Source: an uncultured Oscillospiraceae bacterium
GTDB lineage: Bacteria > Bacillota > Clostridia > Oscillospirales > Ruminococcaceae
Direction of reading: 5' to 3'
Assembly (NCBI GenBank): GCA_934465295.1
Contig: CAKSKU010000025.1
Coordinates: 1-21,622 of the forward strand
DNA: 21,622 nucleotides
Positions 7,203 to 16,195 of the stretch are shown piece by piece. The stretch's first letter is position 1. Every line of letters starts with the position of its first letter. The translations under genes and the position numbers were made by a program. A model generated the notes under the pieces. It saw only the letters and a program-made list of their open reading frames with translations. It ran no database searches and was not told where the DNA came from.

Positions 7203-8333
7203 TTATTGCCCCCATATCTCCTTTATAACTTCATCGAGATATGCAGTCTGTTCTTCCGAAAGCTCGGTGTTGTTGCAGGTTTTGTAAAACTCGGCGAAAA
7301 GCTCGGACGGCGAACGCTTTACTTCATCGGCGAGGTCGCCGACGGTGCGGTTTTCCCTCGTTCGTGTATTGTCATAGTCAAGCTTCATAATGTTCGGGTA
7401 GATATTTCTGAGCCGTCCTATCGCTTCGGGAATGTCGTTTTCGTCCGTGAGGGTGACATGGATATAATCCTCACGGTTGAATTTATCATAAAAATTCCTG
7501 TCTGTAATTTCGAGATACGTTCCTTTTATCTCTCTTAAATCACGGATAGGGCAAAGCGGGATCTCCTCTATGGAAAGCTCGTCCTTTTTGCCGATATTCG
7601 CAATGGTCACGGTTTTTTCATCGTTGACTTCGGAAAAGCTGTATTTGAGCGGCGTTCCGCAGTAGCGGACTTTTTCGGAAGTGATGTTCTGACGATGATG
7701 AATGTGTCCGAGGGCGGCATAATCGAACGGCGCAAAGACCTCTGCCGAGATATTGTCAAGACCGCCGACCGAAACGCTCTCCGAACCGCCTGCGGCTGCG
7801 CCTGTTATGAACTGGTGCGCAAGGATAATGTTCCGCTCGTTTTCGTTCACGTTAAGGTGCGAAACTGCGGTCTTGAACGCACTGTCAAAGCTTTCGGTGT
7901 CATCATCGGGGAACAGGCGGCGTACATCGGACGGACGAATGAACGGCAGCATATAGACGTTCACGCTGCCGAATTCGTCTTTGACCTTTACGGGCGTACT
8001 TTCCCCATTATAAACGGGGGAAAGATACACGCCTGCGGTCTGCATAAGGCTTGAACCGAAAGCTATGCGCTCGGCGCTGTCGTGATTTCCGCTGATAACA
8101 AAAACGGGCGTTACAAGCTTTGCAAGTCGTGAGATAAAGCTGTCAAAAAGCGCAACAGCTTCGGCTGACGGCGTTGATTTATCGTAAATATCACCTGCGA
8201 TAGCGACAGCATCGGGCTTCTGTTCTTCTGCAATGCGAAGAATTTCGTCAAGGATATAGCTCTGGTCGTCAAGCAGGGAGAATTCGTTCAGCCGCTTGCC
8301 GATGTGAAGGTCGGAGAGGTGCATCAATCTCAT
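7203..8333 (-). CDS. sbcD: exonuclease SbcD, nuclease subunit of SbcCD
   Basis: SbcD is the Mn-dependent calcineurin-like phosphoesterase of the SbcCD complex (Mre11 homologue). The 376-residue protein shows the metal-binding motifs in order: D8 and H10 in HLSDLHIGK, D48 in AGDIYD, N83-H84-D85 in SGNHD, then AHQF and GHIHH further on. I chose the ATG at 8333 because AAAGGA lies upstream within the end of mfd and the protein then starts MRLMHLSDLHIG, like other family members; a longer in-frame start at 8414 would overlap mfd by 77 bases. The gene starts 4 bases after the mfd stop, so it is the last gene of that operon. Its partner sbcC is on the other strand, which is unusual because the two genes often form an sbcDC operon. 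Confidence 0.95.
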   Translation of the reverse strand: MRLMHLSDLHIGKRLNEFSLLDDQSYILDEILRIAEEQKPDAVAIAGDIYDKSTPSAEAVALFDSFISRLAKLVTPVFVISGNHDSAERIAFGSSLMQTAGVYLSPVYNGESTPVKVKDEFGSVNVYMLPFIRPSDVRRLFPDDDTESFDSAFKTAVSHLNVNENERNIILAHQFITGAAAGGSESVSVGGLDNISAEVFAPFDYAALGHIHHRQNITSEKVRYCGTPLKYSFSEVNDEKTVTIANIGKKDELSIEEIPLCPIRDLREIKGTYLEITDRNFYDKFNREDYIHVTLTDENDIPEAIGRLRNIYPNIMKLDYDNTRTRENRTVGDLADEVKRSPSELFAEFYKTCNNTELSEEQTAYLDEVIKEIWGQ

Positions 8334-8337
8334 TTTA

Positions 8338-11300
8338 TCAGTCCTTTTGGTCGGAGGTGTCTTTCTTGTCGGAGTTTTTGAAAATAAGGTCAACAACGGT
8401 TTCCATAACGTCAAGCTGCTTGTCGCTCGGCTTCAGCTTTACCGCAATGAAAGGCTTTTCCGAGCCGTTGACGGTAACTCTGCCCTTATATTCGGCAACG
8501 ACAGCCTGAATTTGTTCAAGCGAGGCGGAATTGATATAGAAATAGAGCATATCGTTTCGGCAGCGAATTTCGGTGATGCCCATTGAGCTTGCCTTGTTGC
8601 GCAGGAGTGCGACTGTGATAAGACCCTGAACGGAACGGGGTGGGTCGCCGAAACGGTCGATAAGCTCATCGATAAGCTCAAGGCTGTCCTCGTTCGTCTG
8701 CAAACGTGCGATCTTGCGGTAGATGTCAAGACGTGCGGAAAGGCTCTCGATATAGGTCTCGGGGATATGCGCATCAAGACGGACATCGACAACGCACTCG
8801 CCGGGCCGCTGCGGCGGAAGTTCACCCTTGGATTCGGCAATGGCTTCATTGAGAAGCTGGATATACATATCGTAGCCGACAGCCTCCATGTGACCGTGCT
8901 GCTTTCCGCCGAGGATAGAGCCTGCACCTCTTATTTCAAGGTCACGCATCGCAATGCGGAAGCCGCTGCCGAACTGCGTAAATTCACGGATAGCGTCAAG
9001 ACGCTTTGCGGCGATCTCGGTGAGGACTTTTCCCTTGCGGAAAGTGAAATATGCGAAAGCACGTCTGCTCGAACGTCCGACACGTCCTCGGAGCTGATAA
9101 AGCTGCGAAAGTCCGAGCCTGTCAGCATCTTCGATGATGAGCGTGTTTACGTTCGGAACATCAACGCCCGTTTCGATAAGCGTTGTGCAGACGAGAATGT
9201 CTATCTCATGTTCAAGAAGCTGCTGCCAGATATCGGAAAGCTGTTCCTCGTTCAGCGCACCGTGCGCAATTCCTATTCTTGCATCGGGGAGCTGCTGAGC
9301 AAGCTTATCTGCACAGGCTTCGATAGTTTCGATTCGGTTGTGGATATAGTAGACCTGACCGCCTCGGCGAAGCTCCTTGTTTATAGCCTGAACAAGAACG
9401 CCGTCGTTATGCTCGATAACATAGGTCTGAACGGGGTGGCGGTCGATAGGCGGCTCTTCGATAACGCTCATATCACGGATACCGCTCATTGCCATATTAA
9501 GTGTTCGCGGGATAGGCGTAGCTGAAAGAGTAAGAACGTCAACGCCAGCGAACGCTTCTTTGAAACGCTCCTTGTGCGCAACGCCGAAACGCTGCTCCTC
9601 ATCGATGATAACAAGCCCGAGGTCACGGAACTTTACGTCCTTCTGAACAAGTCTGTGCGTACCGATTATCATATCGATGTCACCTCGGCGGAGCTGCTTG
9701 ATTATCTCCTCCTGCTCCTTCTTTGAACGGAAACGGGAGAGAAGCTCTATCTTCATCGGGAAATGCTCGAAACGCTTCGTTGCAGTCTGGTAATGCTGCC
9801 AAGCGAGAACTGTGGTCGGCGCAAGGAGAACGCACTGCTTGTTGTCGAGCATACACTTGAAAGCGGCACGGAGAGCGACTTCCGTCTTACCGAAGCCGAC
9901 ATCTCCGCAGAGAAGTCTGTCCATCGGGACGGGCTTTTCCATATCGTCCTTTATCTCCTGAACGCAGCGGAGCTGGTCGTCCGTTTCGGAGTAGGGGAAA
10001 CGCTCCTCAAAGTCACGCTGCCAGTCACATTCGCCCGAAAATGAAAAGCCCTTCGACTGCGAACGGATAGCATAAAGCTTTGTAAGCTCTTCAGCCATAT
10101 CCTTGACGGCTTTCTGAACTCGGCTGCGTGTTTTCTGCCATTCGCCCGAGAAAAGCTTGCTCAGTTTTACGTTTGAATCGTCACGGGGACCGATATATCG
10201 TGATATCATATCAAGCTGGCTGACGAGAACGTGGAGCTGCTTTGAATCGGCGTATTCGATCGTGATATAGTCCTTGACAATGCCCTCCAGCTCGATCTTT
10301 TCGATGCCCTTGAAGCGTCCGATGCCGTATTCCGAGTGTACAACGAGGTCGCCTGGGGCAATATCGGCGAGCGAGTTGATGTCTGCACCCTTTTTGAAAC
10401 GCTTTTTGCGCTTGTTTGAGTTGAGCGCACGAGCCTGCGTGATAAGTGCGGTCTTAATGTCGGGGTAATCATAGCCCGAGCTTGTGCTGCCCGTTGTGAG
10501 GAGAACGTGACCTGCGGTGAGTTCGGAGCTTTCGGTGAGAATATCGCACGGTATGCCCTCGTCACGGAGATCCTGTGCAATGATAGGCAAAGTTTTGTCC
10601 GAGCCTGCCTTTACGATAACGGAATATTTTGCGGAAAGGAAGCTTTTGAGATCCTCGATAAGCTGACGTATCTCGCCGCCCCAAGGGGCAAAGGTGTTCG
10701 CCGTTACCGAGAGCGCACGTTTGAAGCGGATATCATCGCTCGAACGCATAAAGGTGTTCATATATGCGCCGAAAAATTTCTCCGTGCGCTGTGAAAGCTC
10801 GCCCTGTTCAAGCATAAAGCTGTCAAGACCCTTGCAAAGCTCACCCTGTTCAAGGAGAAGCTTTACATCTTCGGAGTGTTGTGCAAGGATAGGCTTTATC
10901 TTTTCGATGCAGTTCTTGTATTCGCTGAAAATTACAATGCTGTTTTCCGGGTCGAGATAATCGAAAATGTCGGCAGGGTTTTCGTATGCAAGGGAGATGT
11001 ATTTATCGATATTTCCAAGCGTAAGACCCGTGTTGATTCGGTCAATGTCACGGGCAAGGCAGTTACGGACGGACTCGGCACGTTTTCCCCTTGCGGCTTT
11101 GGAAAGCGCATTGAGCTTTTCGATGAACTCGTCTGCGCTGTCGAACATTACCTCGCAGGCAGGGGAGATGCTTATTTCTTCGATCTCGTCCGTGCGGCGC
11201 TGAGTTTCGGTGTCGAAGTAGGAAACAGTGTCTATCTCATCGCCCCAAAGCTCGATTCGCACGGGGGCAGTTTCCTGAACGGGGAAAATATCGATGATAG

Positions 11301-11835
11301 AACCCCTTATCGAGAACTGCGAAACGCCGTCAACGGTGTCGCATCGGGTGTAGCCTGCCGCAATAAGGTCAGCCGCAAGCTTTTTCGTGTCGATAGAAGT
11401 TGACTTGTCAATGCTGACGATTCGGCGTTTTAAAACCTCGGGCGGCATTGTCCTCTGCATAACGGCTTCGACCGAAGCGCAGACAAAGCGGACGGAGTTG
11501 TTCATAAGTCCCGTTAAAATTCCGAGACGGGTGTGTTCATATTCCCTCGAAACGGACTCAACATCGGTGAAAGTGAAGTCCTTCGCAGGGTAGACGTAAC
11601 TGCACACCTCGCCCGACATTTCGTTGATATCGTCGCACATTCTGCGAGCGGAAGCCTCGTCCTCGGTGATAATGAGCATCGGGGAGAAGTTGTAAAGTCC
11701 GAGTGCAAGCTGTGCCTTGTGTATGCCCGAAACGCCCGTAACGGAAACGGGAGTTTCACGGTGTTCAAGTGCGAATTTCAGATCTTTGTACAGATCAAGT
11801 TGTTCAATTGCCTTGGTGAAAATAGAATCAGCCAT
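8338..11835 (-). CDS. mfd: transcription-repair coupling factor Mfd
   Basis: Mfd is the DNA translocase that removes stalled RNA polymerase from lesions and recruits UvrA for excision repair. The protein has 1165 residues, close to the usual 1150-1180. The N-terminal part is the UvrB-like region, and a RNA-polymerase-interacting segment around YGIGRFKGIEKIELEGI follows. The superfamily 2 helicase motifs are G-D-V-G-F-G-K-T at 644-651 and D-E-E-Q at 745-748, then SATPIPRT and the motif VI region GRVGRSSRRAFAYF. The C-terminal TRCF domain runs to the end. The ATG follows AGGCAGGAAACA. It lies after pth as in Bacillus and other Firmicutes, but about 340 bp of repeat-rich sequence separates the two genes here. 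Confidence 0.97.
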   Translation of the reverse strand: MADSIFTKAIEQLDLYKDLKFALEHRETPVSVTGVSGIHKAQLALGLYNFSPMLIITEDEASARRMCDDINEMSGEVCSYVYPAKDFTFTDVESVSREYEHTRLGILTGLMNNSVRFVCASVEAVMQRTMPPEVLKRRIVSIDKSTSIDTKKLAADLIAAGYTRCDTVDGVSQFSIRGSIIDIFPVQETAPVRIELWGDEIDTVSYFDTETQRRTDEIEEISISPACEVMFDSADEFIEKLNALSKAARGKRAESVRNCLARDIDRINTGLTLGNIDKYISLAYENPADIFDYLDPENSIVIFSEYKNCIEKIKPILAQHSEDVKLLLEQGELCKGLDSFMLEQGELSQRTEKFFGAYMNTFMRSSDDIRFKRALSVTANTFAPWGGEIRQLIEDLKSFLSAKYSVIVKAGSDKTLPIIAQDLRDEGIPCDILTESSELTAGHVLLTTGSTSSGYDYPDIKTALITQARALNSNKRKKRFKKGADINSLADIAPGDLVVHSEYGIGRFKGIEKIELEGIVKDYITIEYADSKQLHVLVSQLDMISRYIGPRDDSNVKLSKLFSGEWQKTRSRVQKAVKDMAEELTKLYAIRSQSKGFSFSGECDWQRDFEERFPYSETDDQLRCVQEIKDDMEKPVPMDRLLCGDVGFGKTEVALRAAFKCMLDNKQCVLLAPTTVLAWQHYQTATKRFEHFPMKIELLSRFRSKKEQEEIIKQLRRGDIDMIIGTHRLVQKDVKFRDLGLVIIDEEQRFGVAHKERFKEAFAGVDVLTLSATPIPRTLNMAMSGIRDMSVIEEPPIDRHPVQTYVIEHNDGVLVQAINKELRRGGQVYYIHNRIETIEACADKLAQQLPDARIGIAHGALNEEQLSDIWQQLLEHEIDILVCTTLIETGVDVPNVNTLIIEDADRLGLSQLYQLRGRVGRSSRRAFAYFTFRKGKVLTEIAAKRLDAIREFTQFGSGFRIAMRDLEIRGAGSILGGKQHGHMEAVGYDMYIQLLNEAIAESKGELPPQRPGECVVDVRLDAHIPETYIESLSARLDIYRKIARLQTNEDSLELIDELIDRFGDPPRSVQGLITVALLRNKASSMGITEIRCRNDMLYFYINSASLEQIQAVVAEYKGRVTVNGSEKPFIAVKLKPSDKQLDVMETVVDLIFKNSDKKDTSDQKD

Positions 11836-11885
11836 TGTTTCCTGCCTCTTGAATTAAGATGTCGATTTGATGGGAGAACTTTAAA

Positions 11886-12035
<150 letters not shown>

Positions 12036-12132
12036 CCGATAAACGTGTATTGAAATGCAAACGCATAAATCGAATATTGTATAACCCCAAATTGTATAAC
12101 GGTATTTCGTGATAAACCAACAGTTTGTAAAT

Positions 12133-12166
12133 AATTCCGAATTCCGCATTCCAAATTCCGAATTAA
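12133..12166 (+). repeat. inverted heptad repeat array (ATTCCGA units)
   Basis: Units ATTCCGA, ATTCCGC, ATTCCAA, ATTCCGA and ATTA run in 7-base steps and are the reverse complement of the AATTCGG family. The array ends 14 bases before the pth stop codon. Confidence 0.7.
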
Positions 12167-12179
12167 TTTACGTCCCCGC

Positions 12180-12809
12180 TTACGAATTAAATTTATTCAT
12201 CGCTTCGTCAATTTTGCCCTTTACCATAAGTTCTATGCACTGAACGGCTTTGTCCGTGCCCTCGTTCATAAGCTTCATCTCGTCATCGGTGAAGCGTGAA
12301 AGCACCCACGCCGCAAGGTCATAGTCCTTATTAGGCTTTGCACCTACGCCGAGCTTTATTCGGGGAAATGTGTCCTTGCCCGAAAGATATATGATCGACT
12401 TTATGCCGTTATGACCGCCGTCCGAGCCTTTTCTGCGTATGCGGAGCTTTGACGGTTCAAGGCTTATATCGTCATAACATACTATAACATTTTCAATGGG
12501 AATTTTGTAGAAATTCATCGCCTCAACTACAGCCTCGCCGCTGTTGTTCATAAACGTGGACGGCTTCATCACAAGACAGCTCACGCCGTTTATCGTTGTC
12601 ACTGCGGTAAGCGACTTGAACTTGAGCTTTTTTATCTCAAAGCCGTATTTCTTGGCGAGTGCGTCAACGGTCATAAAGCCTGCGTTGTGACGGGTGCGCT
12701 CATACTCCGAGCCGGGGTTGCCCAGTCCGCATATTATAAATTCAGGCGTTCCTGCCGCCGTTTCGGGGTTCTCTTTTGAAATTTTATCAAAAATATCAAA
12801 TATACTCAT
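12180..12809 (-). CDS. pth: peptidyl-tRNA hydrolase
   Basis: Pth frees tRNA from peptidyl-tRNA that drops off ribosomes. The 209-residue protein has the family start F-I-I-C-G-L-G-N-P-G (24-33), the catalytic His41 in RTRHNAGF, the F-M-N-N-S-G motif with Asn88/Asn89, Asp113 in YDDISL, and GGHNGIKSI (131-139). The catalytic set is complete. About 22 extra residues precede the usual start; the ATG used has AAAGGA upstream, and no internal Met lies before the core, so the extension seems real. It starts 15 bases after the preceding membrane-anchored gene and is followed by mfd, as in other Firmicutes. Confidence 0.95.
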   Translation of the reverse strand: MSIFDIFDKISKENPETAAGTPEFIICGLGNPGSEYERTRHNAGFMTVDALAKKYGFEIKKLKFKSLTAVTTINGVSCLVMKPSTFMNNSGEAVVEAMNFYKIPIENVIVCYDDISLEPSKLRIRRKGSDGGHNGIKSIIYLSGKDTFPRIKLGVGAKPNKDYDLAAWVLSRFTDDEMKLMNEGTDKAVQCIELMVKGKIDEAMNKFNS

Positions 12810-12824
12810 TTTGTGTCCTTTCGT

Positions 12825-13310
12825 TTATAATATCCCTGTAAGCATTTTACATATCTTATACTGCGCATTTTCATCATCGCTTTCCTTGGCGATAAGGATA
12901 AACGCAAAGCCGTAGCTTCGCCAGTCATATTCATAGCTTTCCTCTTTGTTCCAGCAAACCTTATAGCAGTGCATGTCATAAAGCTGAAGATAAGACAGAT
13001 TTGCCAACAGTTTGGGGGATACTGTACTGCACTCAGTTATATGTACATCCGCACGCAGTATATCTTCGCCAAAGCTGTACGGCAGTTTACCGTGAGCAAT
13101 GTTAAAGTTTTCGGAGCAGATCAGCGATATACCCCTTTCGTTTCCGCTGTTCCAGTAGGTTTCGAGCTGATAAATGACCTCCTCGGGGGAAAGTCCATCG
13201 GGGACAACAGTTCCTGCGCACCGTATCGTCATAATAATGAAGTGAGAATGCAGAGCGAGCAGAACAAGCAGCGGGATAAGCAGTCTGACAAACAGTTTCT
13301 TATGCTTCAT
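12825..13310 (-). CDS. membrane-anchored or secreted protein, possibly DUF4829-like
   Basis: This 161-residue protein has a basic start and a hydrophobic stretch (about residues 5-30), which is either a signal peptide or a membrane anchor. No lipobox is obvious. The outer part starts DGLSPEEVIYQLETYWNSGN and ends in a segment (SYGFAFILIAKESDDENAQYKICKM) that recalls the DUF4829/NTF2-like pattern; this is tentative. I chose the ATG at 13310 because it has an excellent AGGAGG site 5 bases upstream. It sits between prs and pth, where Bacillus has ctc (a ribosomal protein L25 homologue). The 15-base gap to pth indicates co-transcription. The function is unknown. Confidence 0.75.
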   Translation of the reverse strand: MKHKKLFVRLLIPLLVLLALHSHFIIMTIRCAGTVVPDGLSPEEVIYQLETYWNSGNERGISLICSENFNIAHGKLPYSFGEDILRADVHITECSTVSPKLLANLSYLQLYDMHCYKVCWNKEESYEYDWRSYGFAFILIAKESDDENAQYKICKMLTGIL

Positions 13311-13361
13311 CTTTTCCTCCTGACATATCATCGGGCGAAATTATGCGGTAAAACCACACTA

Positions 13362-13393
13362 ACCCCGCAGGACTGAAAAGCGTCCTGCAGGGT
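13362..13393 (-). terminator. hairpin between prs and the DUF4829-like gene
   Basis: ACCCCGCAGGAC (13362-13373) pairs with GTCCTGCAGGGT (13382-13393) around an 8-base loop, with one mismatch. On the minus strand the following sequence is only weakly T-rich (TAGTGTGGTTTT), so it may be a partial terminator or an RNA-processing/stability hairpin that sets the level of the downstream genes. Confidence 0.5.
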
Positions 13394-13454
13394 AATGTTA
13401 TTATTATGCGTTAATGTTCCGAAAAAATGCAAACTGTTCGTGGTGCGTCCCCAA

Positions 13455-14417
13455 TCAGGTGTTGAAAAGAGGAGAAACAGGCTCATCATCGTAAATTCTC
13501 TGAATTGCCTTTGCGAATACGGGAGCAACGTGGAGCATTGTGATCTTGTCGATCTGCTTTTCGGCAGGAAGTGCGATAGTATCGAGAAGAACGAGTTCCT
13601 TGATAGGGCTTGCTGCGATTCTTTCGATAGCAGGGCCTGAAAGAACGCCGTGTGTAGCGCAAGCGTAAACTTCCTTTGCGCCGCCGATGTCGATGATAGC
13701 CTTTGCGGCATTGCAGAGTGTGCCTGCTGTGTCGATCATATCGTCAACGAGGACAACTCTCTTATCTCTTACATCACCGATGATGTTCATAACCTCGCAT
13801 ACGTTTGCTCTCTGTCTGCGCTTGTCAACGATAGCGAAAGGAACGCCGAGACGGTTTGCGAAGTTTCTTGCTCTTGTTACAGAACCGAGGTCGGGAGAAA
13901 CTACCATAACATCGTCCTTATTGTCCTTGAACTTGTCAACGAAGTATGGTGCAAGGATAGGCACACCGAGGAGGTGGTCAACAGGGATATTGAAGAAGCC
14001 CTGTATCTGCGGACAGTGGAGATCCATGGAAAGAACTCTGTCTGCGCCTGCTGTTGTGATAAGGTCGGCAACGAGCTTTGCGGAGATCGGATCTCTTGCC
14101 TTAGCCTTTCTGTCCTGACGGGCATAGCCCATGTAAGGGATAACCGCTGTGATACGGCCTGCGGAAGCTCTCTTGAATGCATCGATCATAATGAGAAGCT
14201 CCATGAGGTTGTCGTTTACAGGGCAGCTCAAAGACTGAACAACGAAAACGTCCGAGCCTCTGATACTTTCCTGAATGGAAACGCTGATCTCGCCGTCAGA
14301 GAATGTAACGACCTCTGACTGACCGAGCGGAAGACCGAGTTCCTTTGCAATTTCCTCCGCAACAGGCTTGTTGGAATTTGCCGTAAAGATTCTGATATCC
14401 TTGCCGTGAAGATTCAT
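13455..14417 (-). CDS. prs: ribose-phosphate pyrophosphokinase (PRPP synthetase)
   Basis: Prs transfers pyrophosphate from ATP to ribose 5-phosphate to make PRPP for nucleotide, histidine and tryptophan synthesis. The 320-residue protein is of the usual length for class I enzymes. It shows the ATP-binding R101-Q102-D103 motif, the metal site around M-D-L-H (His134), and the PRPP-binding loop VVLVDDMIDTAGT (221-233) with Asp225 and Asp226. The ATG follows AAAGGAG. The gene lies 57 bases after glmU, which is the standard Firmicutes arrangement and indicates one transcript. Confidence 0.97.
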   Translation of the reverse strand: MNLHGKDIRIFTANSNKPVAEEIAKELGLPLGQSEVVTFSDGEISVSIQESIRGSDVFVVQSLSCPVNDNLMELLIMIDAFKRASAGRITAVIPYMGYARQDRKAKARDPISAKLVADLITTAGADRVLSMDLHCPQIQGFFNIPVDHLLGVPILAPYFVDKFKDNKDDVMVVSPDLGSVTRARNFANRLGVPFAIVDKRRQRANVCEVMNIIGDVRDKRVVLVDDMIDTAGTLCNAAKAIIDIGGAKEVYACATHGVLSGPAIERIAASPIKELVLLDTIALPAEKQIDKITMLHVAPVFAKAIQRIYDDEPVSPLFNT

Positions 14418-14474
14418 TTGAATTTCTCCTTTTGTTTTTATAAAAATTGATCAAGGCGCAATGTCTTGAATAAT

Positions 14475-15869
14475 TTACTTCATTTTTTCTTTGCGTGAAC
14501 GGAGCTTGCGTTCGCCGTAGCCTTCACGGAAGGAAAGCTCGGCTCTCTCGATAACGAGCGCACCGTCGGGAACGTCCTTTGTGACGGTCGAGCCTGCGGC
14601 TGTGTATGCGCTGTCGCCGACCGTAACAGGTGCGATAAGGTTCGTATGGCAGCCGATGAAAGCGTTGTCGCCAACCTTTGTTCGGGACTTCTTTTCACCG
14701 TCATAATTGGCAATAGCAACTCCGCAGCCGAAATTGCAGTTCTTTCCGACATCGCTGTCGCCGATATATGTAAGATGTGCAACGGCTGTACCCTCGCCGA
14801 TAGTCGAATTCTTGACCTCGACAAAATCGCCGATCTTAACGTGCGACTTTATGTGGCTTCCGGGACGGATCTGTACGAACGGACCTATCTTTACGCCGTC
14901 GTCGATAACGGAATCATAAGCCTGAACGTAGTTGAGGTTCGTATCTCTGCCGATCTCGCAGTTTTCGATAAGGCAGTTCGGACCGATAATGCAGTTTTCG
15001 CCGATAAGCGTGCTGCCCTTTATGATAGTACCCTGCAATATCTTTGTTCCTGCGCCGATCTTTACATTGCCGCCGACAGAAACGCCGTCCGTGCAGAGAA
15101 ATTCGACTCCGCTGTCGAGCAGCTTATCGATAATGTTCTTTCTTGCGGTGTCGTTGAGCATAAGCAGACCCCTGCGGTCGTTTGCGCCGAGAACAACATC
15201 GGGATTTTCCGACTTGTAAGCCTCCGCACGCTTGCCCATATCAAGAAGAATGAACACGGTGTCGGTGAGGTAGTATTCATTCTGCGAATTGTTCGGTTTA
15301 AGTTCGCCGAGAGCGGTGATAAGGTCGTCTGTTCTGAACCAGTAAGCGCCCGAGTTGATCTCGTGAAGCTTTTTCTGCTCGATAGTAGCGTCCTTTTCCT
15401 CGACAATGCCGCAGATACGGCTTCCGTCGCCCGAGCGGAGGATTCTTCCGTAGCCGAACGGTTCGGGTATCTCCGAAGTGATGACGGTAACGGAGTTCTG
15501 GTTCTCTTCATGCTGCTTAAAAGCGGCTGTAATGGTCTCTGCGTCAACAAAAGGCGCATCACCGTAGAGAATGATGACATTCTCGGCATTTTTGCTTCTG
15601 AGCCAGTCTATGGCGGTCATAACGGCGTGACCCGTGCCTTTGCGCTCTTCCTGAAGAACCGTGTCATATCTTCCACCGAGGTAATCCTCGATGACCTGAG
15701 CGTTATAGCCCTTTACAACGCAGATATCGGATATTCCCGACTCCTCGCAGGAGCGTATCACCCATTCGAGCATAGGCTCGCCAAGGACTTCAAACATAGG
15801 CTTCGGCAGTTCGGACTTCATTCTTTTTCCCTGTCCGCCCGCAAGGATAACGGCGCATTTTTTTATCAT
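14475..15869 (-). CDS. glmU: bifunctional UDP-GlcNAc pyrophosphorylase / GlcN-1-P acetyltransferase
   Basis: GlmU makes UDP-N-acetylglucosamine from glucosamine 1-phosphate in two steps, feeding peptidoglycan synthesis. In this 464-residue protein the N-terminal uridyltransferase has the nucleotide loop L-A-G-G-Q-G-K-R-M (9-17) and Lys23. The C-terminal half is a left-handed beta helix of hexapeptide repeats (IIGPNC, KIGPFV, KIGDFV and others), with the presumed catalytic His365 in AHLTYIGD and the NYDGEKKSRT loop. Both activities should be intact. The ATG has GGGAGGG upstream with a 7-base spacing. It is the first gene of the minus-strand housekeeping operon and is divergent from ppdK. Confidence 0.97.
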   Translation of the reverse strand: MIKKCAVILAGGQGKRMKSELPKPMFEVLGEPMLEWVIRSCEESGISDICVVKGYNAQVIEDYLGGRYDTVLQEERKGTGHAVMTAIDWLRSKNAENVIILYGDAPFVDAETITAAFKQHEENQNSVTVITSEIPEPFGYGRILRSGDGSRICGIVEEKDATIEQKKLHEINSGAYWFRTDDLITALGELKPNNSQNEYYLTDTVFILLDMGKRAEAYKSENPDVVLGANDRRGLLMLNDTARKNIIDKLLDSGVEFLCTDGVSVGGNVKIGAGTKILQGTIIKGSTLIGENCIIGPNCLIENCEIGRDTNLNYVQAYDSVIDDGVKIGPFVQIRPGSHIKSHVKIGDFVEVKNSTIGEGTAVAHLTYIGDSDVGKNCNFGCGVAIANYDGEKKSRTKVGDNAFIGCHTNLIAPVTVGDSAYTAAGSTVTKDVPDGALVIERAELSFREGYGERKLRSRKEKMK

Positions 15870-15891
15870 AAAGCAGCCCTCCCCGAAAAAT

Positions 15892-15927
15892 ATTATATAA
15901 TAGTACAGTATCGTACAATAAGTTCAA
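15892..15927 (-). promoter_or_regulatory. possible glmU operon promoter
   Basis: On the minus strand TTGAAC (15922-15927) is followed by AT-rich sequence containing TATTATATAAT (15892-15902). The spacing to the best -10 match is not ideal (19 bases to TATTAT, 24 to TATAAT), so this marks a likely promoter zone and not a precise promoter. The gene-free divergent interval 15870-16227 holds this and the ppdK control elements. Confidence 0.35.
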
Positions 15928-16069
15928 ACATCAATATCCTTTATAATTATCGCATATTTGCCGCCAAATTTCAATAGTATTTTTTGACTTTGTAACTATT
16001 GTAGTTTCTTTATGCAAAATAACCAAAAAATTTGTATATAATTTTATAGTAAAGTCTGTCTAAAAACTA

Positions 16070-16098
16070 TGGAAATGAAGGACAAAATCTGTTATAAT
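16070..16098 (+). promoter_or_regulatory. ppdK promoter
   Basis: A perfect -10 box TATAAT lies at 16093-16098. With a 17-base spacer the -35 position reads TGGAAA (16070-16075), a 4 of 6 match. Transcription would start close to 16105, just before the structured leader. Confidence 0.55.
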
Positions 16099-16108
16099 AT
16101 ATCTATGA

Positions 16109-16195
16109 CCGCAGAAGCCGAAAGTTGTCAGGACTTTTGCTTTGGGAAAAGTGGGCGAAGCTGAAACGTATCGGTCGGCTTTTCTTTCGTTGCGG
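16109..16195 (+). promoter_or_regulatory. structured 5' leader of ppdK, possible pseudoknot
   Basis: The leader can fold as nested outer stems, CCGCA (16109-16113) with TGCGG (16191-16195) and AAGCCGA (16115-16121) with TCGGCTT (16175-16181), the latter followed by a T-rich stretch. Inside, ACTTTT (16133-16138) pairs with AAAAGT (16147-16152), and the loop sequence GCTTTG (16139-16144) can pair with downstream CGAAGC (16156-16161), giving an H-type pseudoknot. It does not match the riboswitch consensus sequences I can recall. The stems are short, so chance pairing is possible. Confidence 0.45.

Noticed and set aside
8767..9525. Plus-strand open frame opposite mfd
   Set aside because: Mfd helicase motifs occupy this region on the minus strand; the overlapping frame has no family resemblance.
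13650..14318. Plus-strand open frame opposite prs
   Set aside because: The opposite strand encodes the PRPP-binding and metal motifs of Prs; this is a shadow frame.
14646..15977. Long plus-strand open frame (443 codons) opposite glmU
   Set aside because: GlmU is fully recognisable on the minus strand with all motifs; the opposite frame has no recognisable domain and reflects codon bias.
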